Shown piece by piece: positions 1 to 10,499 of a DNA stretch of 64,000 bases. Within the stretch, counting starts at the first letter, position 1. Every line of letters starts with the position of its first letter. The notes below the pieces were generated by a model. The model was not told where the DNA came from and did no database searches. It saw only the letters and a program-made list of their open reading frames with translations. This DNA is from Cenococcum geophilum 1.58 (taxonomy: Eukaryota; Ascomycota; Dothideomycetes; Gloniales; Gloniaceae), in assembly GCA_001692895.1 (NCBI GenBank), contig KV748303.1, positions 1-64,000 on the forward strand, given 5' to 3'. The position numbers and the translations under genes are program-made.

Positions 1-2360
1 TGTCGAACGACGCGCTAATTGCGATCGTCGTCCTGTTTCCTTTGTGGGTATAGACCAGGGGTGTCTTGGCCATTTGACTTGACTGTATATATTGAGGCTC
101 AACAGCCTATATTAATTCGACAGAGTTCTCCTTCTTGACTGCTCCGTTCAACAGAATTCAGTGATCCTCTCCAAATGGAGCCGAATGGAAGAGTGCGAGG
201 GCGAATCACTGTGGCTCGCTTCAGCAGCAGCCAGCCATCGGCCAGTGTCTCGGTCGGCCAAGATCGCCGCCAACGAATTTGGGAGGAAGCGAGCTTGGGA
301 CGATAATCGAGATCGTGCTGACGATATGGTGATAGCCAAGCTCGACTCCTTCAACCTCAAGCCAACAACTACCAGAAAACAAAACGAAGTGAAGTGGTTT
401 CAAACTGCCCTTGAGCAGCAATCGCTTTTGGATACCAACGTCCCAAAAAATTATTCCAGTGCCAGGACGCGGCGCCCATGGGCCTTTCTCGACCTCTCCA
501 CCTCCATGGGATCGTCCTAGCATATTTTAAGGTAGAAACCTACCTCATACCTGTCTTTTTGTACCTCCACCCTGATGAGATAAGTGAAAGGGTGAATATT
601 ACGTCGAGCAGCTATTGCTGATTAAGACATAAGCCAGAAAGAGTGTCGATTATGAAGCCATTTCCTGTTACTTGTGACCGACAAATACAAATTATGTGCT
701 CTTGAGGATCTCCATTCTGCATAAAGTTCTCGATGCAGATAGCGCCGAGGGTGTTTGTGTTCTACTGGAGAGGGCGCGATGATCCTTCTAGCCTTGAAGG
801 TATCCCGAACAAGCGCTGAGCCTGGTAGGACCTCGAACCGGAGTTCATCTCCAAAGGTGTCAACATCTCTGTAAGCTTTGCAGTGTGTAGGAATTGAACG
901 AGCAACTTGATTGTAAATCTATGGAAATCAAGAGGTATATATACATGAAATGGTAGCAAGAAGACTGCGCTTACAGTCGGCAATAGGTAATGGAAACAGG
1001 TAGTGAGACATTGGTAGTGAGACATACGAGGTGGTGAGTCACAACGTGATGCAAGCCTCGGTAGTCGGTTACAATCTCTCTAGACTGATATGAAGATGTT
1101 AGCAGATAGGCCTATGCATATGAGGATAGATTGCTAACTTGTTCGTGGTGGCGTCGAAGAGAGACCGACGAGCTCTACAGCCGCCTCTACCTCTTGGATT
1201 GCCCAACCTCTCTTCATGTTGAGAAGATCTTGGAGAGGTTTCACTGCATCGTCTATTCAAAGCCTTTGATGAAGGAAGAGTCAGCAAGTGCCAGTTATGT
1301 TTAGTTGCGGTGGTGGAAGATGAGGGTAAGGGCTAGACTTACCAGCGAGGGCACGGCTAGCAATTAAGGCAACCGGGGGCTAGGTACAGAACTTCACAAG
1401 GGCTTAGTGAGCTCGCCTACTGTATCGAACTTCTTGTGATGAACAAGATACTTTTCAGCTTGTTTGCAGAAAGAAAAAGTGGTTGTGGTGCTAGGTTTGA
1501 TGAGAGGAAGAGAGAGTGGTGAGGCAGAGAGAGCGAAGTTTTATCCACCATAAAACGCGAGGAGCGTTGATTCCCAACCGAAACGAGTGACTAGAATAAG
1601 AGATAGTGATTGGATCACGCGTAGGCAAAACATTCACTTCTGGTGGCATGATATCCTGGAAAATGGCAAGCTCCTCCGAGTATCCAAGCGGGCATACCTG
1701 CAAGGCAACACGGATTTCACAAGCATTCGAGAATGGCAATGACCGCCTACCTGAATGGAAAGAGATGCAGAGTGCGTGATCTCGGAGACAGTTTGCAAAG
1801 GTCGGGCATAGTCAAACTGAGGGAATGAATGACCAGAAGAAGAGCGCCTCAATCTAGTCTATTAGTGTCATAGTCAGCACTCACTTAGATAAGGTGTGGC
1901 GAGGGGAACAGGGGGTGAATCAGACGCTGCAACAAAAGCTCCCCGCCATGGCCCATGCGTCATGTCTGCTACTGCCCTTCGCAAAAAGGTTTTCAAGAGC
2001 GTCAAGGCTGGAACCTTATCTGGGAAAGTTTATTAAGCTAACAACACCGTGAACTCGAAGAGATGCTGTTGGGAACGCGTGGAAAAATGTTCACCCTAGA
2101 GATGCCATGATCAACCAGCGATCAAGGCCTCGAGGGCCAATTAAATCCCGCAGTCGGGATGACTAAATCCAGCCTTCAAAACGAGTTGCAAGGGCTTCAG
2201 CGCCGAGGCAACCTCCAAAGCTGAAGAACCTCATCCAGTTGCAAAACTTCATTACTATATAACCAATGCTCGCTGTCATGATCTGTCATTGACGGCCTCG
2301 AAAGCCTCGAAAGCCTCGAAAGCCTCTCCATCGTGGCCTACGCATACAAAGTCTCCCTCC
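1..2360. other. Ordinary-composition flank without a supported gene
   Basis: Base composition is normal here: CpA and TpG are common, unlike the rest of the window. Open frames are short (at most about 120 codons), overlap on both strands and carry no motif I recognise. Spliced exons of an unrecognised gene cannot be excluded. Small local repeats are visible: a duplicated 'gtagtgagacat' near 1004-1025 and three copies of a 9-bp 'cctcgaaag' unit at about 2295-2325, just downstream of the proline dehydrogenase stop codon. I see no tRNA or other RNA gene. Confidence 0.5.
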
Positions 2361-3858
2361 TCACTCCAGCCCAGCCACAGTCTTAGCTCTCCTCCATAAC
2401 TCCTTTCCCATGGCCTTCCTTGTGTCCTCTGTTCGCGACGCGGCATCCCTGTTTTCTGCGGCCCTCCTCAGCAAGTAGTTTAGGCACTCTGTCGTCGTGC
2501 CCCAGGTCATACACTTGAATACCCTTGGGGCATCGGTATTGCCAGCATCCTGGGCTTCGCCGGCCTGCACCAACTCGCAGCTGATTTCGTCTGCCATGCC
2601 TTGCAGCTGTGCGTATGCTAGCCTAACAAGCTCCTCTCCGCGAGAAGCTTGTTCGTTGCGGATCGCCTGTGCCTTGCGGACAGATTCGTGGTTATGTGTC
2701 GCAAGAACAACGTCGATGTGAGGAAAGGCTTCGCTGCCATGGACAGGTTGGACAACCTCACTATATTTGCGCTTTAGTAAAGACTCGGCGAGTGCGTCAT
2801 AGCATTTATCGGTTTCCTCCTTGGTGCTCCAAATGAGATGGCGCGGCTCTGAAGCAAGGTATGCACCGCGGACCAATTTGACGCCAAGTATGTACCCATC
2901 CTTCTGTGCAAGGGCGAGATGGCGACCCAGCTTAGCCGGTGTCGATTTGAGATATGCTTGGTATGTGCTGTACATTATCACTCTACCAAGTTCTGCCTTG
3001 TTATAGCGTTGCTGCAGTTTCAACGTCCACTGATCGATTCCAGCGTTGGTAACTTCCTCCTCTGCCCCAGGCAGAAGAGCTACCTTCTTCGCTGCTGCCG
3101 CGTCGCACGCTTCAAGTATTGCTCGTTCCATGGAAGGAGTGGGATCTCGCTGCTCTTTAAGAAGTCGCAGCGCGTAAGGGCCTAGTCCTGACCATCTGCG
3201 AAGGAGAGTTAGTATTTCGCAATTTGACCAAAGACACCATTCGTCATTCGTAGAATACTTACTTTAGACCAATGAAATCGCCTGGGCTCGTCATCTGTAC
3301 CGTCTCCAACATCCCCTTCCTCCATATCTCGATTGCTCGCTCTGTAGCTTCGCCGTCAGCGGTAGCCTCTCCTCCTTCTCCCTCCAATACCTCCAGCGCG
3401 AACTCTAGAATAATTCCATCATACCCCAGATTGGTTTTTGCTGCTGTTGTGTTTTGCTGGACCTCCTTCTGGGTTTCCCCAGCGCAGAACTGCGCATAGA
3501 ACGTCGTTTTCAGGAGCCAATTAAGAAGCCGATTCTTATCTATATTCATCAAGGTAGACTTGGAGTCCAGCATCCGCCGTAGTATTGCGAAACAGGCGCT
3601 CAGGAGAGGAGGAGAGGAGGAAATGGAGGTTATAAGGTATGATCTGAGGACACTGGACGTGGGGATCCGGTCAAGTGCGCTCACTTGCGGTATAGATGAT
3701 GGTCGTGAGACCATATGTGATGGTGATGCTGCTGCCGGAGGCAGCGATGCGACAGAAGCATTTTGGATCTTGCTCATATGCACATTTCGCTTCGCATGGA
3801 TACTGCGTCGTAGCGCGAGGCCCTCAACACGCCTTAAATGCTGTATGCCTGGTCGCAT
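2361..3858 (-). CDS. Proline dehydrogenase (proline oxidase), mitochondrial, one intron
   Basis: FAD enzyme that oxidises L-proline to pyrroline-5-carboxylate, the first step of proline catabolism, at the inner side of the mitochondrial membrane. Exon 1 is 3858-3263 and exon 2 is 3195-2361. Splicing GTAAGT...GCAG joins the frame through a Lys codon and gives 476 residues, a normal length for fungal members. The first ~30 residues are rich in Arg/Lys/His and lack acids apart from one Glu, consistent with a mitochondrial presequence. Family motifs appear in order in the PRODH barrel: MYSTYQAYLKSTP (~273-285), GVKLVRGAYL (~303-312, with the substrate/FAD-site Lys-305), LATHNH (~363-368), QLQGMAD (~395-401) and the C-terminal LLRRAAENRDA (~440-450) with the Arg pair that binds the proline carboxylate. 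The start is the first ATG of the open frame; an in-frame Met lies at residue 28. The gene has no premature stop and no RIP bias, so it is probably functional. Confidence 0.93.
3196..3262 (-). other. Spliceosomal intron of proline dehydrogenase
   Basis: This 67-bp interval has a GTAAGT donor (ending at 3262 on the plus strand) and a GCAG acceptor. Without splicing, the frame stops two codons after the donor. With splicing, the conserved run 'GLKWSGLGPYALRLL' is restored across the junction. The length and donor are typical of filamentous ascomycetes. Confidence 0.9.
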
Positions 3859-4530
3859 CTTCGTAGGTTGGAGTTGATGCTGCTCGGGGGGCTAATCCAG
3901 TTATAGTGAGACAGTCTGGCACAAATTGAAGGAGACACGAGGGCGGGTTACAACAACAAATAACGCAAATGCAGACTCACACCTAATAGTGAAGGAGCAG
4001 CCGCTTTAACCTTCAAAGCACACATTCGCGTGACCTCAAAGTGTAAACTCAATGGCGAGACGGCTACCATCGGCATGCACTATGACGAACGCTTACTTGC
4101 AGCAACCTCCTGTTTTTTGTGTTTACACCTCAGTTTCTTGTAACTGGCGGAGCTCTATCTAGGTCCACTTAACGTATATCAATTGATTTTGGGGGAGGGA
4201 AATTGATCTTTGCGGATCTAGAGGCGATATCTCCGCCCGCAATACCTACCATAACCTTATCTCATAAATCAGACCCCCGGGGAGAAATTCCGCCACGGCG
4301 TGACGCTAAAGATCTAGTGCTACGCTTGTGGACTCTTAAGCCAATCAAATCACCATACCCTAGTCCTGCAAAGTCCTGAACCAATCACATCACACCAAGA
4401 GTTATTTCTCCCCGAGAGTCTGGAGATATGTGGCCCGTGCGCGCGATCAAGATCAACTTCCTCGCGCCAAGTAGCAAATAGATAACTTTATCAACTAATT
4501 ACCCCTCTGTAAAATGGGCCCCGTGTTGGC
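3859..4530 (-). promoter_or_regulatory. Upstream region of proline dehydrogenase (CCAAT and GATA-type sites)
   Basis: CCAATCA occurs at 4341 and 4381, exactly 40 bp apart and in the same orientation, embedded in a near-identical 13-base word. These fit the CCAAT-binding (HAP) complex. GATA-factor type sites (HGATAR) lie at 4257-4262 (TTATCT), 4480-4485 (AGATAA) and 4488-4493 (TTATCA), the last two as an inverted pair. Fungal proline-utilisation genes are known to respond to nitrogen through AreA-type GATA factors. That these particular sites are used is inference. Confidence 0.35.
4270..4422. repeat. 19-bp inverted repeat, MITE-like
   Basis: Arms are 4270-4288 and 4404-4422. They match at 17 of 19 positions and both differences are C/T. 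Each arm contains CGGGGAGAAAT. The enclosed DNA carries the two CCAATCA words. It could be a small inverted-repeat element lodged in the proline dehydrogenase promoter or a regulatory palindrome. No clear target duplication is visible. Confidence 0.5.
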
Positions 4531-4602
4531 AGGAACATATAGATCAACTTAGCACTAAGGAATAAAGCTCTACATGCAATATTGTATAATTACAGCACCT
4601 AT

Positions 4603-4662
4603 TGCACTAACCGCGTGCTTACGCGTTCGGTACACCAAGTACGCGTTTACGCGTTTAGTGCA
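4603..4662. promoter_or_regulatory. ACGCGT cluster inside a 14-bp inverted repeat
   Basis: ACGCGT occurs at 4621, 4641 and 4649. The outer arms 4603-4616 and 4649-4662 pair at 13 of 14 positions. ACGCGT is the MluI cell-cycle box bound by MBF-type APSES factors in fungi. No gene start is recognisable next to it, so a role is unproven. Confidence 0.3.
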
Positions 4663-4969
4663 CTTACAAAGCACTGACTAATTAGGGGGAGACGCATTAG
4701 TATATAGACCACGCAGTCTGCTTCAATATAAATGACAGTCACCATCATCCAAAAGAGCATACGATACTACACGTATTTCGTGCCCCTGGATCTGACTCAC
4801 TTGTATCATTAAATTGATACAAACAAATATATATACGAAATTTGACATATTCGCGGCCTTATCTACGAGATCTCAGTGATCCGGCAGAACGATCGGCCGC
4901 CTGCACATACAGCTTACTGATTGGTGCACACGGCGCACAGCTCTAAGGACGTTAATATCAATGCAAGGG
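4663..4969. other. Transition zone, no gene seen
   Basis: About 300 bp of intermediate composition between the gene-bearing block and the mutated block. CpA is still present (for example around 4890-4930). A TATA-like 'atataaat' lies near 4725, but I see no convincing open frame downstream of it. Confidence 0.5.
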
Positions 4970-5258
4970 ATAAAAATACTATAAGGTAGGAGCTCTTTAG
5001 CTTCTCTATCTATTATATTAAATAACGACGTTGTATAAAATATTAGATATAAGTAGTTGGTTATATTTTATCTAAAACTCGCTAGTTATAACATTATATT
5101 ATTGCTATACTTTATATACTTTTCTATATCTAATTATCTCTAAAATACTATAAGATAGAAGCTCTTTATCTTCTCTACTACGTCTATATTATAACGATAT
5201 TACGGCTCTATTCTATAAGAAGTTAGATATAAGTATTCTATCAGTTTTAGTTTAAAAT
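4970..5258. repeat. Two-copy direct repeat at the edge of the mutated DNA
   Basis: The stretch beginning 'aaaatactataaggtaggag' near 4973 recurs, diverged, near 5144 (about 170 bp period). Both copies run on into a 'ttagatataagta' word. This is the first sequence with near-complete CpA loss, so the RIP boundary falls at about 4.97 kb. Identity of the repeat is unknown. Confidence 0.5.
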
Positions 5259-5569
5259 TGTTATAGCACTGGCAGATAATGGCAGAACTTGGCAGATAAT
5301 GGCAGAACTTGGCAGATAATGGCAGAACTTAGCAGATAATAGCAGAACTTAATTAGTAGAACTTAGCAGATCTTTGCACCGGCAAGTTGCCATAAATTGC
5401 CGTATATTGCGGTTATGTAACGCAAAGATCTTATATAATATTAAGCGGCGCTATTCTTCTTCTCCTTTCCTTTCCCTAGCTTTAGATTCTTATTTATAGA
5501 TAATCCAATTATATAGGCTTGCGCGTCCCCCTTACCGTGCTTATACTTTAATTAACTAAATCACTAATA
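5259..5569 (+). repeat. 5' LTR of Gypsy family B (copy 1)
   Basis: Begins TGTTATAGCACTGG and ends ACTAATA (from TG...CA after mutation). The same sequence occurs inverted at 49,606-49,840 as the LTR of another Gypsy element, and as a fragment at about 35,857-36,000. The 311-bp length exceeds the 235-bp copy because of an internal 20-bp tandem repeat. The LTR is followed directly by leader and gag sequence. Confidence 0.75.
5271..5350 (+). repeat. 20-bp tandem repeat that kept its CpA sites
   Basis: Four units of ggcagataatggcagaactt, the first three nearly identical and the last with G-to-A changes. Each unit keeps CAG and TGG words while neighbouring LTR sequence has lost nearly all of them. 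The inverted LTR at 49.6-49.8 kb carries only degenerate, mutated versions of this unit. Confidence 0.85.
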
Positions 5570-6890
5570 TTATCTAAAGCTCTTTTTACTCTCTCTTTCT
5601 AAGAAGGAACTTAAATATATCTATAAGACTATAAATAGGACAAGAATATAGAATAAGACCCTAAAGATATTACTAGGACTATAAGGACAGGACCTAAAGG
5701 GAAAAGAATAGAACCCTAAGGAAAGGACCTATAAAACACGCATAGACCACATCCCCTAAAAAAATTACCCGGAATTACCTAATACCCTTACTACTATACC
5801 ACGAAATATAGTAGTAGGTAAAGCAGCTGTAGGACCCTTAAATACTTTAGACAAAGAAATAATTAACGTTTCAACCCCCTAGGCGGAGCTTACGGCAGCT
5901 AATACCGAAATTAAACGACTATAAGAGCTGCTTAAAGCTAGAGATACCCCTAATATCTAATAATAAGTTATTATTAAACAACTAAAGACTTACTATAGTC
6001 CTTTAGGCCCTATCCTAGCGCCTTAGTAGATCTACTAAGGCCTATATAGCACTAAAGCGGTTAGCAAAGGTCGTAGATCCCCTACTACTTATAAATAGAA
6101 TAGACCCGATATTTAATAACTAGAAGCTTTAATTACGGGACAAGCTTAAAGTTAATACTAACTACTTTCCTACCCCCCAAGTTAAGATGGCTTACGTCTT
6201 TAGCTATACTAGCGGAGACGCTTAGACGTATTTACGCCTGCGATATACTAAAGACTTAATAGATCCCTTTATCTCTAAAGAAGAAATAATTAAATACTTA
6301 TCTTCTATTTATAAAGACCCTTTTAAAGTATAAAACGCCCGCCTTAACTATAAAAGCCTAAATATAAAAATAACGGAGACCTTTTTAGCCTTTTAGACCT
6401 GCTTTTTATACCTAGCCGGATAGGCCTAGATCCCCTAAGAAGACCTACTACCAAATCTCTTTAATAAGCTTACCCTAGACCTATAGTAGGCCGTATTACT
6501 AGCTTATACTATAGTATAGACGTTAAAGGAACTTATAGACTATTACCTAGCTATTAACTAAGGCCTCTATTAAATTAAGGTATACGCTAATTAGCTAAAA
6601 ACTAGAAACCTTATAAGCTAGGCTATAAGTACTATAAAAATAGCCCGTAGTGTCCTAGCATAATTACTAACCCCTATAACACCGGCCGCTTAGCCTATAG
6701 TTAACCTAGCAGCTAGCTATATAGCTACCCCTACTACCGGTTTAGTATACACCCGGCCTATATATAGCGACCCCTATATATAAGCCCTTAGTAATTAAGG
6801 AGCTTATTTCTTATATAGTTAACCTAGCTACCCTATAAGGAACTGCTTAATAAAGGCAAAGATAAACAAGGTCCTATTAATTTAGAAATA
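5570..6890 (+). pseudogene. Gypsy family B gag relic (5' part; continues at 20,981)
   Basis: Ty3/Gypsy capsid (gag) protein, which packages retrotransposon RNA in cytoplasmic virus-like particles. Read through TAG/TAA, the frame gives a recognisable capsid core around 6140-6560 (for example FPTPQVKMAYVFSYTSGDA at about 6167-6223). It ends in a CCHC zinc knuckle at about 6803-6848 in which two Cys and the His are mutated to Tyr. Stops fall where Gln or Trp codons are expected, as RIP predicts. The frame is cut at 6890 by a large TA-flanked insertion and resumes in the same frame at 20,981 with the protease. No intact product is possible. Confidence 0.8.
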
Positions 6891-6919
6891 TTAGGAAATT
6901 TTTTTTAGGGCTCGTTATT

Positions 6920-7290
6920 GCGGTTTGAGGTAAATTGCCGTAAACTATACGGTTGCGGTAGATAGATATAGTTGATAGCAATTTGCGCAAAACGCACGTT
7001 TTATAATAAAATCGCAGCACCTAATAGCAAATTGCGGTAAAATGCTACCCCTATAAATAAATTGCAATAAAACGCTACCCTATAAATAAATAGCGCGTAA
7101 ACTATATAAATTGTAAAAACTGTACAAATTATAACTATATAAATAATAATTATATTATATAATAACCAAATTATTACATATTCCTATATATTTCTACAAT
7201 ATACTTTTAAATAGATTTATACTATAACTATATAAAATATAGAGCTATCTACTTTAGGCGTTAAGGGGGAAGCCTCTTACAAAGGCTCTA
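6920..7290. other. AT-rich spacer, no gene
   Basis: No coding signal seen. The phrase 'aaattgcggtaaaatgctacccctataaata' type unit of about 31 bp occurs twice near 7030-7090, and the words attgcgg/aattgc recur many times. Confidence 0.5.
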
Positions 7291-7295
7291 AATTA

Positions 7296-7535
7296 TCTAC
7301 CTACCTACCTACCTACCTACCTACCTACCTACCTACCTACCTATTTACCTACCTACCTACCTACCTACCTACCTATCTACCTACCTACCTACCTACCTAC
7401 TTACCTACCTACCTATCTGCCTACCTACTTACCTACCTACCTATCTATCCGTCCGTCTATATCTACCCATCTATACCTACCTATCTATGCCTACCTATCT
7501 GTGCCTACCTATCTATACTTACCTATCTATGCCTA
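7296..7535. repeat. CTAC tetranucleotide microsatellite
   Basis: Nearly pure (CTAC)n from about 7296 to 7442, decaying afterwards into interrupted CTAC/CTAT units to about 7535. Confidence 0.95.
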
Positions 7536-7624
7536 CCTGTTTATGTCACCTTAATTCAATTAATTAATTGAATTGTTTATCGTGTTTGCTGGCTAGTTAT
7601 TTAAACGGTTGTCGTGTGGCTCTA

Positions 7625-7985
7625 GCAACAGTCGTATGGCGATAACGACGGTCGTCTAGCTCTGACGGTCGTCTAGCTCTAGCGACGGTTATCTAGCTCC
7701 GGCGACGGTCGTCTAGCTCTAACGACGGTCGTCTAGCTCTAACGGCGGTCGTCTAGCTCTAGCGACAGTCATCTAGCTCCGGCGACGGTTATTTAGATCT
7801 AGCGACGGTTATCTAGCTCTAACGACGGTCGTCTAGCTCTGACGACGGTCGTTTAGCTCTAACGACGGTCGTCAAGCTCTAACAACGGTTATCTGGCTCT
7901 GACGGTCGTCTAACTCTAGCGACGGTTATCTAGCTCCAGCGATAGTCGTCTAGCTCTGGCAATAGTCGTCTACTAGCTGTCGTTC
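7625..7985. repeat. 20-bp minisatellite
   Basis: About 17 copies of a 20-bp unit close to gacggtcgtctagctctaac. The variation between units is mostly C/T and G/A. CpG is retained in nearly every unit, in line with RIP acting mainly on CpA. Confidence 0.9.
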
Positions 7986-8127
7986 TAGTGTCTTCCTAGG
8001 TAGGATATAAAGAAGGGTAAAAAATAAGGTGGCTACCTAGGTGTATATAAGGGGTATACTTAGTAAAGGCACGTATAGAGGCTATTAGGAATATAGCGGG
8101 GACCCGATAGTAGTATATACCGCATAT
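7986..8127. other. Spacer between two minisatellites
   Basis: No feature seen in this short AT-rich stretch. Confidence 0.4.
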
Positions 8128-8157
8128 ATATAAAGGCTTTATATAGAGCTTCGTGTA

Positions 8158-10070
8158 CTCGCAGCACCTACTAGTAAGCTACGCTTACTAATAGTCCTAG
8201 GCTTAATGCAACATCTAAGCTCAATATAATAAAACTATTAACCCTTATAACTAAGTACAATTGCCTAGTAATCCGCAAGGGAAATTAGGCTGCAATTAGC
8301 TAAAAAGATATTGTATAAGGCGAATCGTGTATATATTAAAAATCTATAGTCAAAAAATCTGGTAAAAGTGCCTTATTGCGACTTTGCAACCGCCTTTACG
8401 GCTCGTCTAGCAGCCTTTTACCGCTTCTGGTCTTCCTTCTTATTGCGTTTAGCTACTATAAGCCTTATATCTAAGATATATACTAGCCCAATGTTACCAA
8501 TTTGCCGACAATCTAATTTTTGTCGTCTTTTGCGTGTATTTATAGCTACATTTACTACCTTAAGCTTATACTCTACGGCCTGCCGCGTAGCTATATTAGT
8601 AATACTACACCACGCAAGCTTAGTAACGCGATTAAGCCGTACTTCCATCTCTCCGCTTTCTAGATTTATGCCCTATATAAAGTTTCTTATAAAGAAAGCA
8701 ATAGACTTAGGCGTAAATAGGGTTGGCGAACTCTACGCGAGCATTAGTTCAATAATAGGAGGTGTTAAAGGGCGATTGACAGTCTTTAATTTTAAGAGAA
8801 CGAGATTGGGATTAAGTGGATAAAGGCCTACCTTACGGAAGGAGGCCTTAATAGTAGCTTCTGTAAACGTTCTACGGCGAATAGATTAAATTGCATCCAA
8901 AAATTCTACTTTATTAAAGTTGTCGCAGCCTAGCCGAGTTGCTAGCTCTACCTACTTCTTATAGTAGTATTTTAGCGGTTAAAAGATAACGATATCTAGA
9001 GGCTGTAAAATATAGCTAGTATGGCTAGGTAGACTAAATAGAACGATCTTATAATCCCAGCAATAGGTAATAAACTCGTAGGTAAGGTAAGAGCTATAAC
9101 CGTTAAAGATAAGCAGCCGCTATATACCTTGCTGCTGTAGAGCTAAGAACCTATTAAAATGGCGTATAAACGAGAGCGCGATTTAATCGTTTAAGTAGCT
9201 ACTTTTAGAGGTCGCTAGCAGCATATTTAGATCGAGATTTAGGTAGTTAAAGACATGCTAAAAGAGTACTACGGCTCCCTTTATAATGTATAGAGGCGGG
9301 AGAATAGCGCTGTTAGTGGCGATAGTCTCTACTAAAGATATATAATCCCGGTTTAAATTAGAAGGACTTTCTACGCATTTCTTTACTAGATCTATTATAA
9401 CTACATACTGCTAGCCGCCGACGCCAATACTAAACCCAGTTTTATTAAAATTATATTAATCGTATAGTAGAATGCTATACTCTCTATATATATCCTCGTA
9501 CTTCCAGAAATACTTAACAATTACCTCCCGTTTTTGTAAGACTACACAATTAAGCTCCTTCGGCTTCTGCTTTATCTTCTTTATATAGGGGTTGGCAGCC
9601 TTATATTGCTTAAAGAAGTCGCGGCCGAGCGGCTCGAGTACGGTACTAGGTAGGGACGTCTACCTTTAAATGAATTCTGCCGCACTTCTCCATATTAGGA
9701 GTAAAGGAGGCTGGCCTAGGTTGTTAAGGCGTTTAATATAAAGCTTTAAGGCGCGTAATTGCTTAGGTATTAGCTTCTAGTTGGTCTTTAAACGCGTACT
9801 TTTTAAAGCTTTGCCAGTAGCGCGTCACCGTAGGCGATATATAGGCACGTTATACTTCCGCGCCAGGGCGTTTAAATTTAGCTACAAGCTTTTAAAAAGC
9901 TCGGCTAGAGTAAGGGCAATTTAATACTCTTCTTCCCTATATTTTTCGGCTATATACGTTAAGATAAATCGGGTTCGTTGCGAGGGTTAATAGTTTTATT
10001 ATATTGAGCTTGGATATTATATTAAGCCCAGGACCACTAGTAAGCGCAGCTTACTAGTAGGTGCCGCGAG
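8158..10070 (-). mobile_element. Pogo/Fot1-like DNA transposon with ~88-bp TIRs and TA duplication
   Basis: Terminal inverted repeats of about 88 bp (8158-8246 and 9983-10070) start ctcgcagcacctactagtaa and its inverted partner. TA flanks both ends (8156-8157 and 10,071-10,072), as expected for the Tc1-mariner/pogo superfamily. The flanking sequence on both sides is the same 12-bp minisatellite: removing the element joins 'tagagcttcgtg' to 'aaagcc', a phrase seen intact a few bases to the right. The element therefore landed inside the array. It is 1,913 bp long and carries one transposase relic. Confidence 0.9.
8330..9975 (-). pseudogene. Pogo-type DDE transposase relic
   Basis: Cut-and-paste transposase, read on the minus strand through RIP stops. 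Near 9,930-9,740 is a helix-turn-helix/CENP-B-like DNA-binding region (ALARKYNVP context). The DDE_1 endonuclease core begins around 9,450 with NFNKTGFSIGVGG, where family members have a conserved N-E-T-G-F motif; the Glu is changed to Lys by G-to-A. It continues through NSAILPPLYIIKGAVV (~9,300) and IFNGYSSYLTYEFI (~9,100, normally DGHSSH, with Asp to Asn and His to Tyr). A basic C-terminal tail survives as the longest minus-strand ORF (8418-8648). Length matches full-size pogo transposases. Two catalytic positions are lost, so it is dead. Confidence 0.85.
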
Positions 10071-10384
10071 TAAAGCCTCTATACGTAGAGCTTCGCGTAA
10101 AGCCTTATATAGAGCTTCGCGTAGAGCCTTATATAGAGCTTCGCGCAGAGCCTTATATAGAGCTTTATATAGAGCTTTATGCAGAGCTTTATATAGAGCT
10201 TTGTATAGAGCTTTATGCAGAGCTTTATATAGAGCTTTGTATAGAGCTTTATATAGAGCTTTGTATAGAGCTTTGTATAGAGTTTCGTATAGAGCCTTAT
10301 ATAGAGCTTTATATAGAGCTTTATATAAAGCTTTATATAGAGCTTTATATAGAGCTTTGTATAAAGCCTTATACAGAGCCTCTA
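10071..10384. repeat. 12-bp minisatellite (tatagagcttta)
   Basis: About 26 copies of a 12-bp unit. A further stub at about 8128-8157 lies left of the pogo element, showing that one array was split. Because 12 is divisible by 3, the array stays open in several frames and creates a Tyr-Ile-Glu-Leu repeat ORF that I do not regard as a gene. Confidence 0.95.
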
Positions 10385-10499
10385 TATTAGGATTTTTTTT
10401 TTAGGTATATTGTTGTATTCTCGCTTACAAAAGTGTTCAGAAAAATCGGGGGCTTGGCGCCCTACGAAAAAAATAATCGAATTTGACCAATTTAAAGCT

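Noticed and set aside
161..520. 119-codon open frame on the plus strand in the ordinary flank, overlapped by two minus-strand frames
   Set aside because: No family motif, start apparently at a non-ATG codon, and comparable frames on the opposite strand. It could be an exon, but nothing in the sequence supports that.
2497..3877. Several plus-strand ORFs of 61-105 codons
   Set aside because: Antisense shadows of the proline dehydrogenase exons.
7296..7985. Possible CRISPR array
   Set aside because: Units are contiguous without unique spacers: a microsatellite and a minisatellite in a eukaryotic genome.
8368..8823. 151-codon plus-strand ORF
   Set aside because: Shadow of the pogo transposase relic on the minus strand. 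RIP makes stops on the coding strand while leaving the complement open.
10061..10404. 109- and 67-codon ORFs encoding Tyr-Ile-Glu-Leu type repeats
   Set aside because: Direct product of a 12-bp tandem array whose period keeps several frames open. There is no sign of selection.
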